The notes: a model not told the origin generated them from the letters alone. DNA of 64,000 nucleotides from Liolophura sinensis (GCF_032854445.1 NC_088307.1:12042017-12106016), one strand, 5' to 3'; shown: positions 11,007 through 51,130, counted from the stretch's first letter. Numbers and translations: made by a program.

Positions 11007-11601
11007 AGTCTAAGGCAGTTTTATGTAGAGCACGGTTCAGCATGGGCTTGTCAGATTCTCCTCTTCTTGATTTCTTCTGTTGAGTTTTTTTAATTCGAGC
11101 GCATTCACTTGTGTTTAATTACTTGTGTTAATATCTCAGCTGGTACATGTTATCTGGATTTTTACATTTATAAAAACGACGTGGTCTTTCTCTATCGTCG
11201 TTTGCATGACAATAGAGATGACTAATGGTAATTTCGATATTTTTAGCTATCCATTTGTGGATGGCAATATCCCAGAAATCCCTAAATGTATGGTGTATAC
11301 ATATCTCGCCTATAGTCGCATAAGCAAGAGTGAGTACTAACATAGACGATTTATTTCTACCTCACAGAACATGTTTGCATAAACCTTTCCGTTAAGACTT
11401 AGCCATCAAGCGCCATCATTAAAAATTTCATACCTGTTGCCAAATATACCAGCCATTAATTACTGCTTACAATCATATTGTTGAATATTTATGACGCTAT
11501 AAGCTTGGGTAACGTATGTGTACATCTACTTCCGCTGAACTCTGAGTAATGGGCCGCATAAATATGGATTGGTTTTAATGTTACTGCTGCTGTGTTTAGT
11601 T

Positions 11602-11607
11602 AATAAA
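11602..11607 (+). terminator. Candidate polyadenylation signal of unit 1
   Basis: AATAAA about 820 bases after the stop; another AATAAA is at 11659-11664. Both fit a 3' UTR that includes the hairpin, but nothing in the sequence shows which is used. Confidence 0.35.
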
Positions 11608-11824
11608 AGCGTAATTGAGTTATTGCATACCTTTTCTTTATAACAGGATATTCTGTATAATAAAAATGTTATTTGCAAAACCTTTAAACGTCTTATTGTT
11701 CAGTATTAATTAAGGGGTCCTTGTAATATTTGATGTAAAAGTAGAGCAACAAGTTGCATTAAGTTTGAAAAAGGACATTAAAGTTTTCGATTATAGTTTT
11801 GAAGTTTAAATGTCATCCACGCTC

Positions 11825-12002
11825 ACGTAATATGAGGCAGATGCTCTCCGGCCGCACGTGAGTGGGGAGGTGTTGCAGTAACTTGCGGTTGGTTGTGGAA
11901 TTACTCCAGCCTCTGTCCGGTTTCCTTCCACCATAATGCTAGCTACCGTTGTATAGGTGAAATATTCTTGAGTACGGCGAAAACACTAATTAAATAAATG
12001 AG
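11825..12002 (+). repeat. SINE-A copy, head missing
   Basis: CTCTCCGGCCGCACGTGAG, GTTTCCTTCCACCATAATG and the tail ATTCTTGAGTACGGCGAAAA are present. A tail fragment in the same flanks occurs at 42150-42215, so the insertion predates the duplication. Confidence 0.75.
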
Positions 12003-12177
12003 GCAAATATATCAAGTCACCAGCTTACAGCACAAATCTCAGACACGGCGTCGACATATTATAACATTCCACTTCGCTCACCTCGGTGAGATATAAGATA
12101 TTTAAATCTAGTCCACATTGACATTAATTAATTTGCATATTTTCTAGGAAAGCTACAGATAAGAGGCGTTGAGGCAC

Positions 12178-12535
12178 CGATGGCTTATTTGGCAGAGCAC
12201 ACGTTTCGGGGACAGTAGATCCAGGGTCAATCCTGGGTAGGGTCACACCAAAGACCTTAAAGGACGAAGTACCTTTCTCACTGGCGTTCAGTATTTAGCG
12301 GATATTGAAACGGCTAGTTGATTCATATCCGTATAATAGCTCGGATGGGGTGGCTTAGATCTTCTTGCCTTCGGTAGGTCGTCTTAGTGAAGAAGCACTC
12401 GATTAAAGAGCGGTGGAAATCCGTCCTGCAACAAGGAGGCACATTAAATACTCTCTACGGACGCTTTCATCGTCATATGACGTCAAAATTGTTAAGCACG
12501 ACGTCAAACCCTAAGCACTCACTCTCTAAGTACGC
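12178..12535 (+). repeat. SINE-B copy (tRNA-derived, about 350 bp)
   Basis: The head has an A-box-like ATGGCTTATTTGGCAGAGC and a B-box-like GGGTCAATCCTGGG. The body includes GGTGGAAATCCGTCCTGCAA and AGCACGACGTCAAACCCTAA, and the tail is CACTCACTC. The copy at 42412 has the same flanks. Confidence 0.75.
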
Positions 12536-13154
12536 TTAAAAATTATATGATACGCTTCAAAAATTAAAAAAGAGCGCACTGTATACACCTGAAGATTTGT
12601 ACGTAGGCTTAAGTTCACGAAAGGTAGAGTTCGTGTGAGAATTAAAGCAGGCAGCCCTGTCAAAAAGAAAAATATTTACAAATGTCTGGTTTCAATACAA
12701 CATCGACCGTCAGCGAAGTCTGCTATGTTAAGGTATTATCGAGGATCCAGTTTCTGACCTACATTATACATGTACAGGTCTGTGATTTCGCGAGGAAATT
12801 AAAGTTCATACAATGACATACAACGATGATAAGAACAGTTAACAACATATGTACAGAAACATTTCAGGTTTACACTATATACTGTCAATAGTTATTACTG
12901 CAACCTATACTGCTATCAAAACTTCTCTAGGCCTAAAAGGTAAAGATAGCTGTCAGTGAGCGAATTATTGAAACAAACCCGAAACTAGTTGATGCGAAAT
13001 AAATAAATATATTAACTTAATTCACTTTTATTCCTCTTGAGGGAGAGCTGAAATAAAATGTTATGACAAGTCGTAAATACTGGGCAATCTACATGTGGAC
13101 CTACAACTACAGGCCTACTTGTAGGCCTCTGTGCAACTACAAAGGATAGATTTA

Positions 13155-13320
13155 TTAATTGATTTATTTATTTGTTTGATTGATGTTTTATGTCGTACTG
13201 AAGAATGTTTTTCTTATAAGACGGTGGCCAGCATTATGGTGGGAGGAAACCGGACAGAGCCTTGCGGAAACCCACGTTGAAGTTGTTGAAAGACCTTCCC
13301 ACAAACGGTCACGGAGTTTC
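13155..13320 (-). repeat. SINE-A copy, reverse, head missing
   Basis: GTTTTATGTCGTACTGAAG tail, GGTGGGAGGAAACCGGACAG body. It corresponds in position to 43400-43640. Confidence 0.75.
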
Positions 13321-13356
13321 TTTGTGACGTCCTGGCGTTGGAGTGTTTAATAACAG

Positions 13357-14032
13357 AAGGGATATCTAACTCTAGCGAGTAACATATCACTTTTATCAGT
13401 ACAGGAAAACCTGACATTTCACCTTTATATAAATAACAAAATGTTTTTCATATTCAACACAAAAATTTCATTTTTTAAATCCTTGCAACAACTCCGGATC
13501 ATGTGGTCATTGGTAATACATCAGGTCGTTATACAAAATTTCACAATAACAATACGTGAAGTGCCGTCACTGGGATTTACAACCTGCATGAATTACTGCA
13601 GGAGACACATACACAGAAATAAATGCATGAATAGGCACGTTGCTATGGTAATCCAACAAATTGCACACGTACTATGTAAACGTAGCTACAAAGAAGAAAA
13701 AATATTTTATAAAGCATCAGCCAAAAACTACAATGTGCATTCGGAAATGTGATATGCTCAACAGCGCATGCCTGTGCAAATATTCAATGGTATTCTTTAT
13801 TGCATAACAATTTACTCTCTTTTGGCCGAGACGTTTTGTTGAAGTTCAGAATAGGGCTTCATATGGTTGGACGCACGCATACACAACACATTTAAATATA
13901 GGCTAGGAAGATAAACTCCCGACCTGATTTTGTTGGCAGAATACTTCATGTATGTATACGTATCTGTACATTTTGACGGTATGCAATATCTACACACATC
14001 GTCTACACACACAGCGGTGTAAGCGGGTGAAG
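13357..14032 (+). promoter_or_regulatory. Upstream region of unit 2, conserved in units 3 and 4
   Basis: This segment matches 43679-44330 and, from about 13500 on, 58425-58947. Shared elements include a CRE-like TGCCGTCA at 13562-13569 (perfect TGACGTCA in the other two), an RFX X-box-like GTTGCTATGGTAAT at 13639-13652, and a TATA-like CATTTAAATA at about 13890, some 140 bases before the ATG. The leader just before the start reads GTGTAAGCGGGTGAAG. Motif function is inferred; the conservation is visible. Confidence 0.5.
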
Positions 14033-41265
<27,233 letters not shown>

Positions 41266-41665
41266 AGCCCCAAAGTCTTTCTGCTCAACGTGGATTCAAC
41301 AGAACAAAACGAGTACCATATTCTGTGTGATCTGGGAACTACCAATCAGAATGAAAGCAGTATTCAGCCTGACATCACAGGAAGCGAAAATCCTGAAGTA
41401 TTTCAGTCAAAAGAGAATAACGCAACACAGCAAAACGAATACCATAGTCTTTGTGATCTAACCCGCCACTGAGAGTGAAAATAGTCTTCAGTCTGAGATG
41501 AACAGAAGCGAAAATCCCCAGGCATTCCAGCAAAATATGGATTCCACAGCTATACACAACACTGACGCTTTACTGAGAAGACACCATCCGCCACCAGGTG
41601 TCGCTTCCGAGAGGAAATTTGGACGAGAAAGTGGGCGAGTGTGACGAACTTAAACTTCCCTAGGT
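41266..41665 (+). pseudogene. Remnant of the unit 2 tail beyond the stop
   Basis: Contains NEYHILCDLGTTNQNESS and NEYHSLCDL in one frame and then loses the frame. It lies in what is now 3' UTR. Confidence 0.75.
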
Positions 41666-41984
41666 GTAAAGAACAGTGAAACTGTTTTTGTTCAGGTTGT
41701 ATTTTGTGTTCAGTTCCAGATTCACTCTTATACTTTCATAGAAACTTTCAATAGTGAAAATGTGTTTATGCTAAGAGCATTCTCATTTTACTAAAATCTA
41801 CGACAGACTGTTGTAAAGATCCGATGGGGATATTGTCTAAGGCAGTTTTCTGTAGAGCACGCTTCACCGTGGGCTTGCCAGGTTCTCCTCTTCTTCATTT
41901 GCTTTGTTGAATTCTTTTTATCCGAGCGCATTAATATCTCCGGTTAATATCTCAGCCGATACATGTTATCTGGATTTCTACATT

Positions 41985-41990
41985 AATAAA
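41985..41990 (+). terminator. Candidate polyadenylation signal of unit 2
   Basis: AATAAA about 720 bases after the stop, in DNA matching the unit 1 3' region. Not certain. Confidence 0.3.
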
Positions 41991-42411
41991 AACAACTAGG
42001 TCTTCCTCTATCGTCGTTTGCATGACAATAGAGAAGTCTAATAGTAATTTCGATATTGTTAGCTATACGTATATCCCAGAAATAAATGCATATATGGTGT
42101 ATACATATCTCGTCTTTAGTCGCATAAGCCAGAGCGTGTACTAACGTAGACAGTTGTATAGGTGAAATATTCTTGAGTACGGCGAAAACACTAATCAAAT
42201 CAATAAATAAATGAGGCAAATATATCAAGTCACCAGTTACAACACAAAATCTCAGACAAGGCTTCGACGTAATATAACATTTGCATTTCCACTTCCCTCA
42301 CCTCGGTGAGATATAAGAGTTTTAAATCTAGACTACAATAACAGTAAGTCATTTGCATGTTTTCTAGAAGTGCTACAGATAAGGGGCGTACAGGTGTAAA
42401 TATGCTTACAG

Positions 42412-42770
42412 ACCGGTCCATATGGCTGAGTTGGTAGAGCGTCCGTTTCGGGAACGGTAGATCCAGGGGTCAATCATGGGTCGGGTCACACCTAAGACCT
42501 TAAAGGACGAAGTAGCTTCCTCACTGGCGTTCAACATGAAGTAGATAGTGCAACGACTGGTTGACCCGTATCAGTCTAATAGGTCGGGTGAAGTGGCTTA
42601 GGCCTTCTTGCCTTTAGTAAGTTGTCTCAGTGAAGCAACACCATGGAAAAGAGCGGTGGAAATCCGTACTGCAACAAGGAGGCACATTAAATACTCTCGA
42701 ATGACTCTTTTGTCGTTATATGACTACAGCATTGCTAAGTACGACGTTAAACCCCCTAAGCCACCATTCA
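42412..42770 (+). repeat. SINE-B copy (same insertion as 12178)
   Basis: The head TATGGCTGAGTTGGTAGAGC is a good A box. Flanks match those of 12178-12535. A SINE-A tail fragment precedes it at 42150-42215. Confidence 0.75.
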
Positions 42771-43399
42771 CTAAATACGCTCACAAAATTAGAGGATGCG
42801 CTTCTAAAATTTTAAGAGCGCACTGCATACGCCCGAAGATTTGTATGTAGGCGTAAGTTCCCGAAAGGTAGCGTCCATAGGAAAACCAAAGCCGACAGTG
42901 CTGTCAAATTCAAAAGAACTTACAATGTCTGGTTTCAATCCTACACGGATCGTCATCAAAGTCTGATGTGTTAAGGTATTATCGAGGGTCAAGTTTCTGA
43001 CGTAAATTATACGTGTACATGTCTGTGATATCGCGAGGAGAATGGAGTTCATACACTGACATACAACGATGATAAGAACACTTAACAACAAATGTACAGA
43101 AACACTTCAGGTTCAAACTATATAGTGCTAATAATTAATTCTGCAATCTAGATCACTATCAAAACTTCTTTTGGCCTAAACAGTAAAGATAATTGTTAGT
43201 GTGCGAATTATTGAAACAAACCCGGAACTAGTTGATGCGAAATGAATAAATATATTAACTTCATTCAGTTTTATTCCTTGAGGGAGAGCTGGAACAAAAT
43301 CTGATGACAAGTCGTAAATCCTGGGCAATCTACATGTGGACCTACAACTACAGGCCTACTTGTAGTTCTATCTGCAACTACAAAGGACAGATTTAATAA

Positions 43400-43640
43400 T
43401 TTGTTTAATTGGTGTTTTACGTCGTACTAAAGAATATTTACCTTATACGACGGTGGCCAGCATTATGGTGGGAGGAAACCGGACAGAGCCCTGGGGAAAC
43501 CCACGATGAACTGCAGGCTGGTGTCAGACCTTCCCACGAACGGCCGAAGAGGAAGCCAGCATGAATTGGACTTAAACTCACGGCGACAGGCTTCTGGGTC
43601 ATTAAGCTACGCGAGCGCGCTAACCAACTGAGCCACGGAA
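43400..43640 (-). repeat. SINE-A copy, reverse, near full length
   Basis: Tail GGTGTTTTACGTCGTACTAA through head GCGCGCTAACCAACTGAGCC. Unit 2 has the same insertion at 13155, without the head. Confidence 0.85.
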
Positions 43641-43678
43641 TTTCTTTGTGACGTCATGGCGTCGGAGTGTGTAATAAC

Positions 43679-44330
43679 AAAAGGGATATCTAACTCTACA
43701 GAGTAAGATATCACTATTATCAGTGCAGGAAATCCTGATATTTCACCTTTATACAAATGACAAAATGTTTTTCTCACTTAACACAAACATTTTATGTTTA
43801 AATCGTTCAAAACAACTCCGGATCATGTGGTCTTTGGTAATATATCAGGTCGTTATCCAAAATTCCACAACAGCAATACATGAAGTGACGTCACTGGGTT
43901 TTACAACCTGCATGAATTACTGTAGGAGCCACATACACAGAAAAAAATGCACGAATAGGCAAGTTACTATGGTAACCCAACGTATTGCACACGTACTATG
44001 TAAAAGTAACTACAAAGAGGGGAATTTTTTTTATAAAACATTAGTCAAAAACCGCAAAGTATATTTGAAGATGTAATATGCTAAACAGCACATGTCTGTG
44101 CAAATATTCAATGGTATTCTTTATTGTATAACAATTTACTCTTTTTCGGCCGAGAGGTTTTGTTGAAGATCAGAATAGGGCTTTATACGGTTGGACGCAC
44201 ACATACACAACGCATTTAAATTTAGACTAGTTAGATAACCTCCCGACTTGATTTTGTGGCAGAATATAACATGTGACTACGTGACTGTAAGCAACGCGAT
44301 CTACACACAGAACAGTGTAAGCGTGTGAAG
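43679..44330 (+). promoter_or_regulatory. Upstream region of unit 3
   Basis: Matches 13357-14032 throughout. Contains a perfect CRE palindrome TGACGTCA at 43886-43893 and an RFX X-box-like palindrome GTTACTATGGTAAC at 43963-43976. The TATA-like CATTTAAATT at about 44214 is roughly 115 bases before the ATG. Confidence 0.5.
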
Positions 44331-44403
44331 ATGGCAGTCCATGTAACATGGGGAGGGTTATTCGCTTTGGCGTGTGTAATTGCTAAAACTCCAATAGGTC
44401 AAG
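44331..44403 (+). CDS. Unit 3 exon 1: signal peptide
   Basis: MAVHVTWGGLFALACVIAKT then PIGQ; donor GTGACT is weaker than in units 2 and 4. Confidence 0.75.
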
Positions 44404-44764
44404 GTGACTTCTTTTGCCACAGAATAGATTTGGTTAGTTACATATTTTACCAATTGGTTTACTGGTTATATCACTTTTTTTATAAGTTTGTGTAAGCGTA
44501 TGGAATAGTTTTAATTTTCACCGCCCCCTCCCCCTTCTATCCCCAACACATCTTGAGTGTGTATGTATCCTTAGTGTTGTATTTATTTGTTTGCTTCCCT
44601 GCCGACGGTCGCACACCTGATAGTATGCCGCCGTCGTGTAAGTGAAATATTGCTACACAGTAGTCAAATGAATTCATAATCTTGAGTGCAGTGATTTATC
44701 AGGACAAATTGATCAGACTGGCGAATATACATACATGTACATGTAGGATATATATCCAAAACTT

Positions 44765-45110
44765 TAATAGAGCGTACGCTTCAGGAGACGGCAGATTCAA
44801 GGTAAATACTGGGTCGGGTCACCCTTGAGACATTAAAAGAGGAAGCTGTAACTTCCTTGTTTGGAGTTCAGCATTGAGAAGAGAGTGCAACGACTGGTTG
44901 ACCCGTATCAGTATAATGGCTCGGGCGGGGTGTAGTTCTTGCCTTGTCTATGTCGTCTCAGTGAAGCAGCACTAGATAAAACAGCGGTGGAAATCCGTCC
45001 TGCAACAAAAAAGCACATTACACCAAGCACTCAAAGGACTCCTTCGTCGCCATGTGATTGAAAATTTTTTTAGTTCCACATTAAACCCTAAGCAGTCACT
45101 TACTCCAGAC
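44765..45110 (+). repeat. SINE-B copy in unit 3 intron 1
   Basis: GGTTGACCCGTATCAGTATA, GGTGGAAATCCGTCCTGCAA and the CACATTAAACCCTAAGCAGT end identify it; the head is partly lost. A weak SINE-A piece precedes it at about 44590-44680. 59510-59865 is in the matching place of unit 4. Confidence 0.7.
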
Positions 45111-46989
45111 ACTCACATGGACAATTATATTGACTAATGTGTGTAGAGGTTGTTGCCTGCTTCTACATGTGTATTATTGTCACTAAGGAAGACTGCGGTT
45201 ATTCTAAATTATTCCGCAATACTCTTTTCAGAGTGTGAAAGTTTACTTTGAAGTTAGACAAAAGAAAATAAAACCTTAATGAGAAGTATATTTTAGATGG
45301 AATACTTTTTTTCAAATTTTTAAAACCGAATAAATTGCCTTTTAAACACAGGATACTAGAGTGGCCTTTTCTGATCATATTGTGAACAAGAATTTCACAC
45401 AAGGATTGTGCCACTTTATAATATCAGTCTGCTAAACTACTACACTAAAATGCACAGATATACTGGTATCCAGCCATAAATGCATTAACTGGATAGGCCC
45501 TAAAGCTAATGATTTCTTAATGGACATATCATTCGTTGATGACGACACTACTATGCAAATAGAGTAGCCAGGCAGCATTCATTGTTTTGATGATAGCTCT
45601 GATATTGCGAGAAGATTAGCTTCATGGAAAATTCTACAAGCACAGTTCTACACAAACACTAGTCTTCAACCAGAAATAGTGGTGTTAATCCACAGTCATT
45701 CATTTATTCCTCCAGAAGTAGTGCGGGGGAGAAACAGAAACACACCGTAGGAGATACTCAATGCGTACAATGAATGATCTTTCTTGTAAGGAATGTTCTG
45801 CTTCTGAAACAAAACGTGCTACGCTTGACAGATTTAACATCAACGTCAAAACGTCCACGAACAATCATGTTTCAGAGTGAGTTGCATGAATTACTTTACT
45901 TTGTTTTTCGGATGAGAAGAGAAATGTTCTTTATCCAGACAGCTTGACTATACATCAAACCAATGACTGCCCACTTCCAGGGTTCCGTATTTAAAGCTAA
46001 GATGTAAAATAAAGAAGCAAGATGTTGGTAAAAAATCCATGGCACTCGCTGACAGAGAAATGAGAGTGTGAAAGACAACCTGAAAGAATGAAAAGTCCTA
46101 CAGTTTCCTTTGGTATTTTGGGTCCCGGAAAGACCCCTTCTGTATGATATTTGGATATTTATACGTGAAAAAATAACCTTGTGTTGCATATGTGTGTCTG
46201 TTTTTACCATAAATCACTTCCCAAACAACTGCGTTGATTTTTCAATAAATTTACCATACATCTTGCATATCATCCAAACTTGTACTTACTGAAGTTTAAT
46301 GGAAATCCTGTAATTATTTCCATAATTACGCCCATTTAGGACATTGCGTAATGGTGCTCTTCGTGTATTGTCCATGCGGCTACATTGGAGGGAATATTTT
46401 ACTCCTGTTGCGATCTTGAGTACAAAGATGAATTTCATGTACACTGATTTTGTCCCTGCAACTCCTGCTAAAGTATTGCACCCATTTCCCTGAAACTTTG
46501 TGGATATCGTTTACATCTACATGCTTAACAATAATGACATTCTAATTGTTGTTCTTGTTTTCCTTTCAGGTACATAGAGTAATAATGTTTTTCATGCAAA
46601 CAGCTAAATGGGCAAGCTGAAGACACACTTCCTTATCGTGATGTTGTTCTCAGAATTCTATATTTCACACGCATTATATCTGTGAATATCTGTGAATGTC
46701 TGATTATGATATCTGACAGGTCAGTGTCATTCTACGTTATTAAGGTTCAGTGGTCAGTATTTGAACGTATCACCTGACATGAACATCATGCAGTTTTACC
46801 AACTGCTAAGACAAGGTACCAGTGTTCTTTGGATGCCTTGGTTTTACTATGAGAATAAGTCTCAGTGTACGTGTAATAATGTACGATAAATGTACATTAT
46901 AATACAAGCCTGTTGCATTTTTACTTTCTTATAATACAGTACACAAACTACAACCAATTAAACTGAATTTTATTGGTTTCTATTCAAAG

Positions 46990-47134
46990 GTTTGGAACCT
47001 GTGGTATGTAACAATAAAACAAAATGTGGATATGGATCAAAATGTCGCAGAACCACGGAACGGTGTGTATGCCGATCCAACAACGAGATTAAGGCAACGG
47101 AATGACAATCCTTTTAGTCTTTTTTACTGTGTGG
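46990..47134 (+). pseudogene. Unit 3 exon: EGF-like module, frameshifted
   Basis: Starts GLEPVVCNNKTKCGYGSKC as in unit 2, but is 145 bases long instead of 147. Two bases are missing after AACGAGA, and the frame hits TGA at once. Splice sites are intact. Confidence 0.75.
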
Positions 47135-47499
47135 GTAAGTTAAATATTCTTACATCTTCCTTTATACACATGGAACATTTCATCACTATTATCAAAAGAA
47201 ACAGTTTGTTTATTCAACAGTTTTTAGTTAGATTAGATAGATTAGTTATCAGCTAAATTTTGTTCCACCAAAAAGCCAACACGCCAAAGAGAACATATTT
47301 GATATCATTAAGTACTTAAATCAAGACAACTATTCCAACTCAAGGGGTTTTCGTGGTACTTGACGAGGTCCAGTGGTTCGCTCTGAGTCTGTCTGGTTTC
47401 CTGGACCTAATTTGTATGGCTTGAACGTGGATTAATGAACAATTATAACTCTTGGTATTGTTGATTTCCAGGCATGTCAATCAATAAATCACAACATCG

Positions 47500-47700
47500 T
47501 AGATTTATTAATTTATCTGATTGCAGTTTTACGCCACACTCACGAATATTTCACTTATACGACAGTGGCTATCATTACAGTGGAACGACATCCACGACCA
47601 CCCGCAGGTTACCAGACCTTCTCGCGTACGACCTGAAAGGAAGCCAGCATAGGTTGGACTTCAGCTCACATCGACCGTATTAATGAAAGGCTCTTTGATC
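47500..47700 (-). repeat. SINE-A copy, reverse (unit 3)
   Basis: Same insertion as 21343 and 28985, with a deletion in the body. Confidence 0.65.
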
Positions 47701-48065
47701 ATTGTGAGACTGTACTGTAATCCATTTCTTTTAGCCAGTCGCCTACATTCATCTGTCTTTAAAATCAGTACTCGCTACCAAGATTACCTTTCTTTAGTGA
47801 CACATAACAACACACCCTATACACATTGATATGTTGTACGTTTTTATTATTGCAAGGATAATGCAGTTAGAGTACTTTTTTTGGTGCATAATGTTAAACT
47901 CCATCAGATTGGTTTCAACACCGAGAACTCATTGCCTCGGATGATGTCAAAATTATTCAGAAATAAGTGACATGCAGGGCAATGGGCGCGGAAAATAATT
48001 TGTTTTACAATGGCTTGGCCAAAACGGGGTTATAACAATTTCCACGTAGTAAAACAGCTATACTT

Positions 48066-48332
48066 CTTTTTTTTTTTTTTTTGATTGATGTTTTACGCCA
48101 TACTCAAGAATATTTCACTTATAAGACGGCGGCCAGCATTATGGTGGGTGGAAACCGGGCACAGCCCGGGGGAAACCCACGACCATCCGCAGGTTTCGGG
48201 CAGACCTTCCCACTTACGGCCGGAGAGGAACCCAGCATGAGCTGGACTTGAACTCACAGCGACCGCATTGGTGAGAGGCTCCTGGGTCATTACGCTGCGC
48301 TAGCGCGTTAACCGACTGAGCCACGGAGGCCC
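48066..48332 (-). repeat. SINE-A full-length copy
   Basis: Poly-T at 48066-48082, then the full reverse element to CGAGCCACGGAGGC-type head (CGACTGAGCCACGGAGGCCC). Highly similar to 52278-52542, so both are recent. Absent from the matching unit 2 positions. Confidence 0.9.
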
Positions 48333-48972
48333 CCAGCCATACTACTGCCTCAGTGAATAAGCTAATTTGTTTTCATTTTCCACACAATTTCCTAACATGC
48401 AACTCTAAAACCATACTGCTGTGAGATCATATACTAAAGAAATGAAGATTATATTAAGATTATATTATATTAAGTCCGGCAAATAATGTCAGATATGGCA
48501 GTCTCAGAAACAGTTCCTATTAAGTGGATAGCAGATTCGGTAAGTGGTGTCGCCCTTCGTCAAAACATATAGAACTCCGTTCAATGTTCAGCAAACCAGT
48601 TGCTTTTGAAGAATTGACTAATAATGACGTCACCCGAAGTAACGCCTTCTTGGTGTCGAAACAAGGCTAATGGAGTTTAGCATTATCAATCAGAAAATTT
48701 TTTTAGCTTCATTTTCTTTGCAGGGATATGTGCCTCCAACATAGCGATGTGTAGAGCTTGTGTTGTTATGTGTCATTAACTAAAGGCAATTTTGGTTACG
48801 AGTATGACTGATTTTACAGACAGATGAATATAGGCAAACTGTTGAAGGATATAAGCTACAGCAGCCTAACAAACATCATGGAAGTTAGGATAAAGGATGC
48901 AGACAGTCTAATTCAGTTTGGCCTATAAATTGCACGTGCTAGAGGCCAGTTTCACTGTATTTGTATTTGTAG

Positions 48973-49116
48973 GTAAAGGAGTTACAGAATGTGGGGATCA
49001 GCTGTGTGGTTACAAAGCAGAATGTAAGCAGGACAAGGGATTGTGTGAATGTTCATCCAGTAACGAACTACTGAGATATCTGATTGGCACTTCTCTTTCC
49101 CTATGGTTCTGCCTTG
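48973..49116 (+). CDS. Unit 3 exon: EGF-like module, intact
   Basis: 48 codons starting GKGVTECGDQLCGYKAEC and ending LWFCLG, six cysteines, donor GTAAGT. Two extra residues (Gly-Leu) sit before the fourth cysteine compared with unit 2. Confidence 0.7.
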
Positions 49117-51004
49117 GTAAGTTTCTATACCTATTTAGGCATATGTTAATAACGGTGGAAAATGTACATATATTTAAAAAATGACACAAAAAAAGAAAAC
49201 AAACCCCGCCCCACGCCCCCCCCAAAAGAAAAACAAACAAAAAACAAAAAAGAAAAACAAAAAAAAAAAACAAAACAAAAGTATAGAAGCACTGGAAGGG
49301 GAAAAGAAAAAAATATAGACAACAAAATGGTCAAATAAGCAAGCCTATAGAGGGAAAGAAGTGTTGTACATGAACATCAAACAACTTTGTCTGGCTACAA
49401 GCTACAAGGGAATATAGTTTTAATACTTGTTTCATTCTTTGATTAATCTATACCAACCCGAACGTACTAATTACACAAGTTGATTTTTATTTTGGATTTT
49501 AGTGCGTAGAGTACTCGTTACTTGAGTAATGTATTTTATGTTATAGAAGGCCTGTCTGTTTACTCTAAATAGTTTTTCTCGCAGCTTCTTCTGTAGACGG
49601 AAGTGAGTAAGTGAGTGACAGTTTTAGCATCGCTTTCAACAACTTCTGTAGACGGCTTTGTTAGAGTAAATTTAATTAAATATATTTGTCTAACACTTTA
49701 ACAAGTCACATGGTACAGTGGGCCTTTTTCACCTTTCGAGATAAAAGAGTTCGAACTCCACTATTTCTAATTGTGAAAGAGTAGGGAATGTAAAGTCTGT
49801 CATATTTGCCACGCCATGATTTCTTGTGTCATTATAAACTATACAGCCGTGCGCGCGTTTGAACGTGTTTTAAGGGAAAAAATATCCATCCTCAGGTTTT
49901 GATCAAGAGACCTATAATGCACATTTTGTCGCGAATTTAGTTTCGGAAGGCTTCCATACTTTACATGTAAATTGCTGAAATAGCAATGCGCGCTCTGTGA
50001 GTGGTAAAATATTTAATCTCACAGCGCATGCGGATAAACTGAACAATGTTTATTTCACATTGACAAGAGTATAATCAGACCGGTAGATAGCGATGTGTAG
50101 TGGTGGTGAGGTGGTGCAAGGCAAGCGGAACGACTACCCCTGTCAATTATAGGCGAGGCTCCAATGGCCCCCCCCGGGCCCGGAAGCTCCGAGATTCCAG
50201 ATGTCACCTGACATCTGCTGGATACCGTTTGGACCAATTAAAGTAAATACAATCAGATGTACGCAACCTTAAAGCTTGAAAATATTGTAAATTTGTGTGC
50301 TAAGATGGAGATCATCTGAACGGAGAGCTAGAAGCATCCACAAAATCTCAAAAAGGAATTCCTATCAAGCATTATGATAAAAATTAAGATTAATGGACGT
50401 GAGTTTTCTCTCTGTTTGAATGCTGAGTTACATTGAACAATTTTGCAAATTACAAAATTTCAGATCCCATGACGGAAAGAAGAAATGAACGCTTTTCACG
50501 AAGACTGAAATATGTGGACCAATAGAATTACATTGCGTTAAACTGTTTGATTCAAAACAGTGAAGAAAACAATCAACATTTATTGTGATGTATTCTTTTT
50601 ATATGGTTGGAGCGAAAACTGAGTGACCAGAATATATGCTGTTCAATACCCCGCCACCCCCCCCCCCCCCTTCCCCCAACACCACGACCCAGATTCCAAT
50701 GCCTCTGACAAAGAATTCAAAGATAATTCAAAACAATAAGAAACTAAAGAGGAAAGCAGTCACAGTTATCAATATTGTTTATAATCTGACTGAAAAGCAG
50801 AACATCAATACAATAACTTATAGGCCTATAGCTACCTAAAACCTATAGGCATGACCTGTAACCTATACAGCAATGTCGACGACAAATATTAGATTTAGGG
50901 TACACAGTGACTTATTTGTGAATAAGAATCATATTTAGTGAAGTTTGGATAAGTGCATCACTCTTTGTGCCTTAAAAGCCGATTCTTGCTTCTTTCTTTT
51001 GCAG

Positions 51005-51130
51005 AATCTCGCAGCTCTGGTGACAGCAGTTGTCCTGACAACACCACGTGTACGGACCCTTCACGCGTTGGCAATTACCGGTGTCTGTGTTCACTAGACT
51101 CCACACGTTCATCTACAGGGCAATGCCTCG
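51005..51130 (+). pseudogene. Unit 3 exon: EGF-like module without its first cysteine
   Basis: Reads ESRSSGDSSCPDNTTC where relatives have ESC or EPC. TGC became CGC, leaving five cysteines and one unpaired. The frame is open; donor GTTAGT as in unit 2 block 1. Confidence 0.6.

Noticed and set aside
13562-13652. Homology of the CRE/X-box pair to the MHC class II SXY promoter
   Set aside because: Spacing is about 70 bases and the order is reversed. Motif likeness alone does not support common origin, so only the motif conservation is reported.
48083-48332. tRNA gene from A/B-box-like sequence
   Set aside because: The box-like elements belong to SINE heads present in many copies; no complete cloverleaf with CCA-side pairing was seen.
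49146-49334. Phe-rich minus-strand ORFs
   Set aside because: Translation of an A-rich tract (CAAAAAAAA), low complexity.
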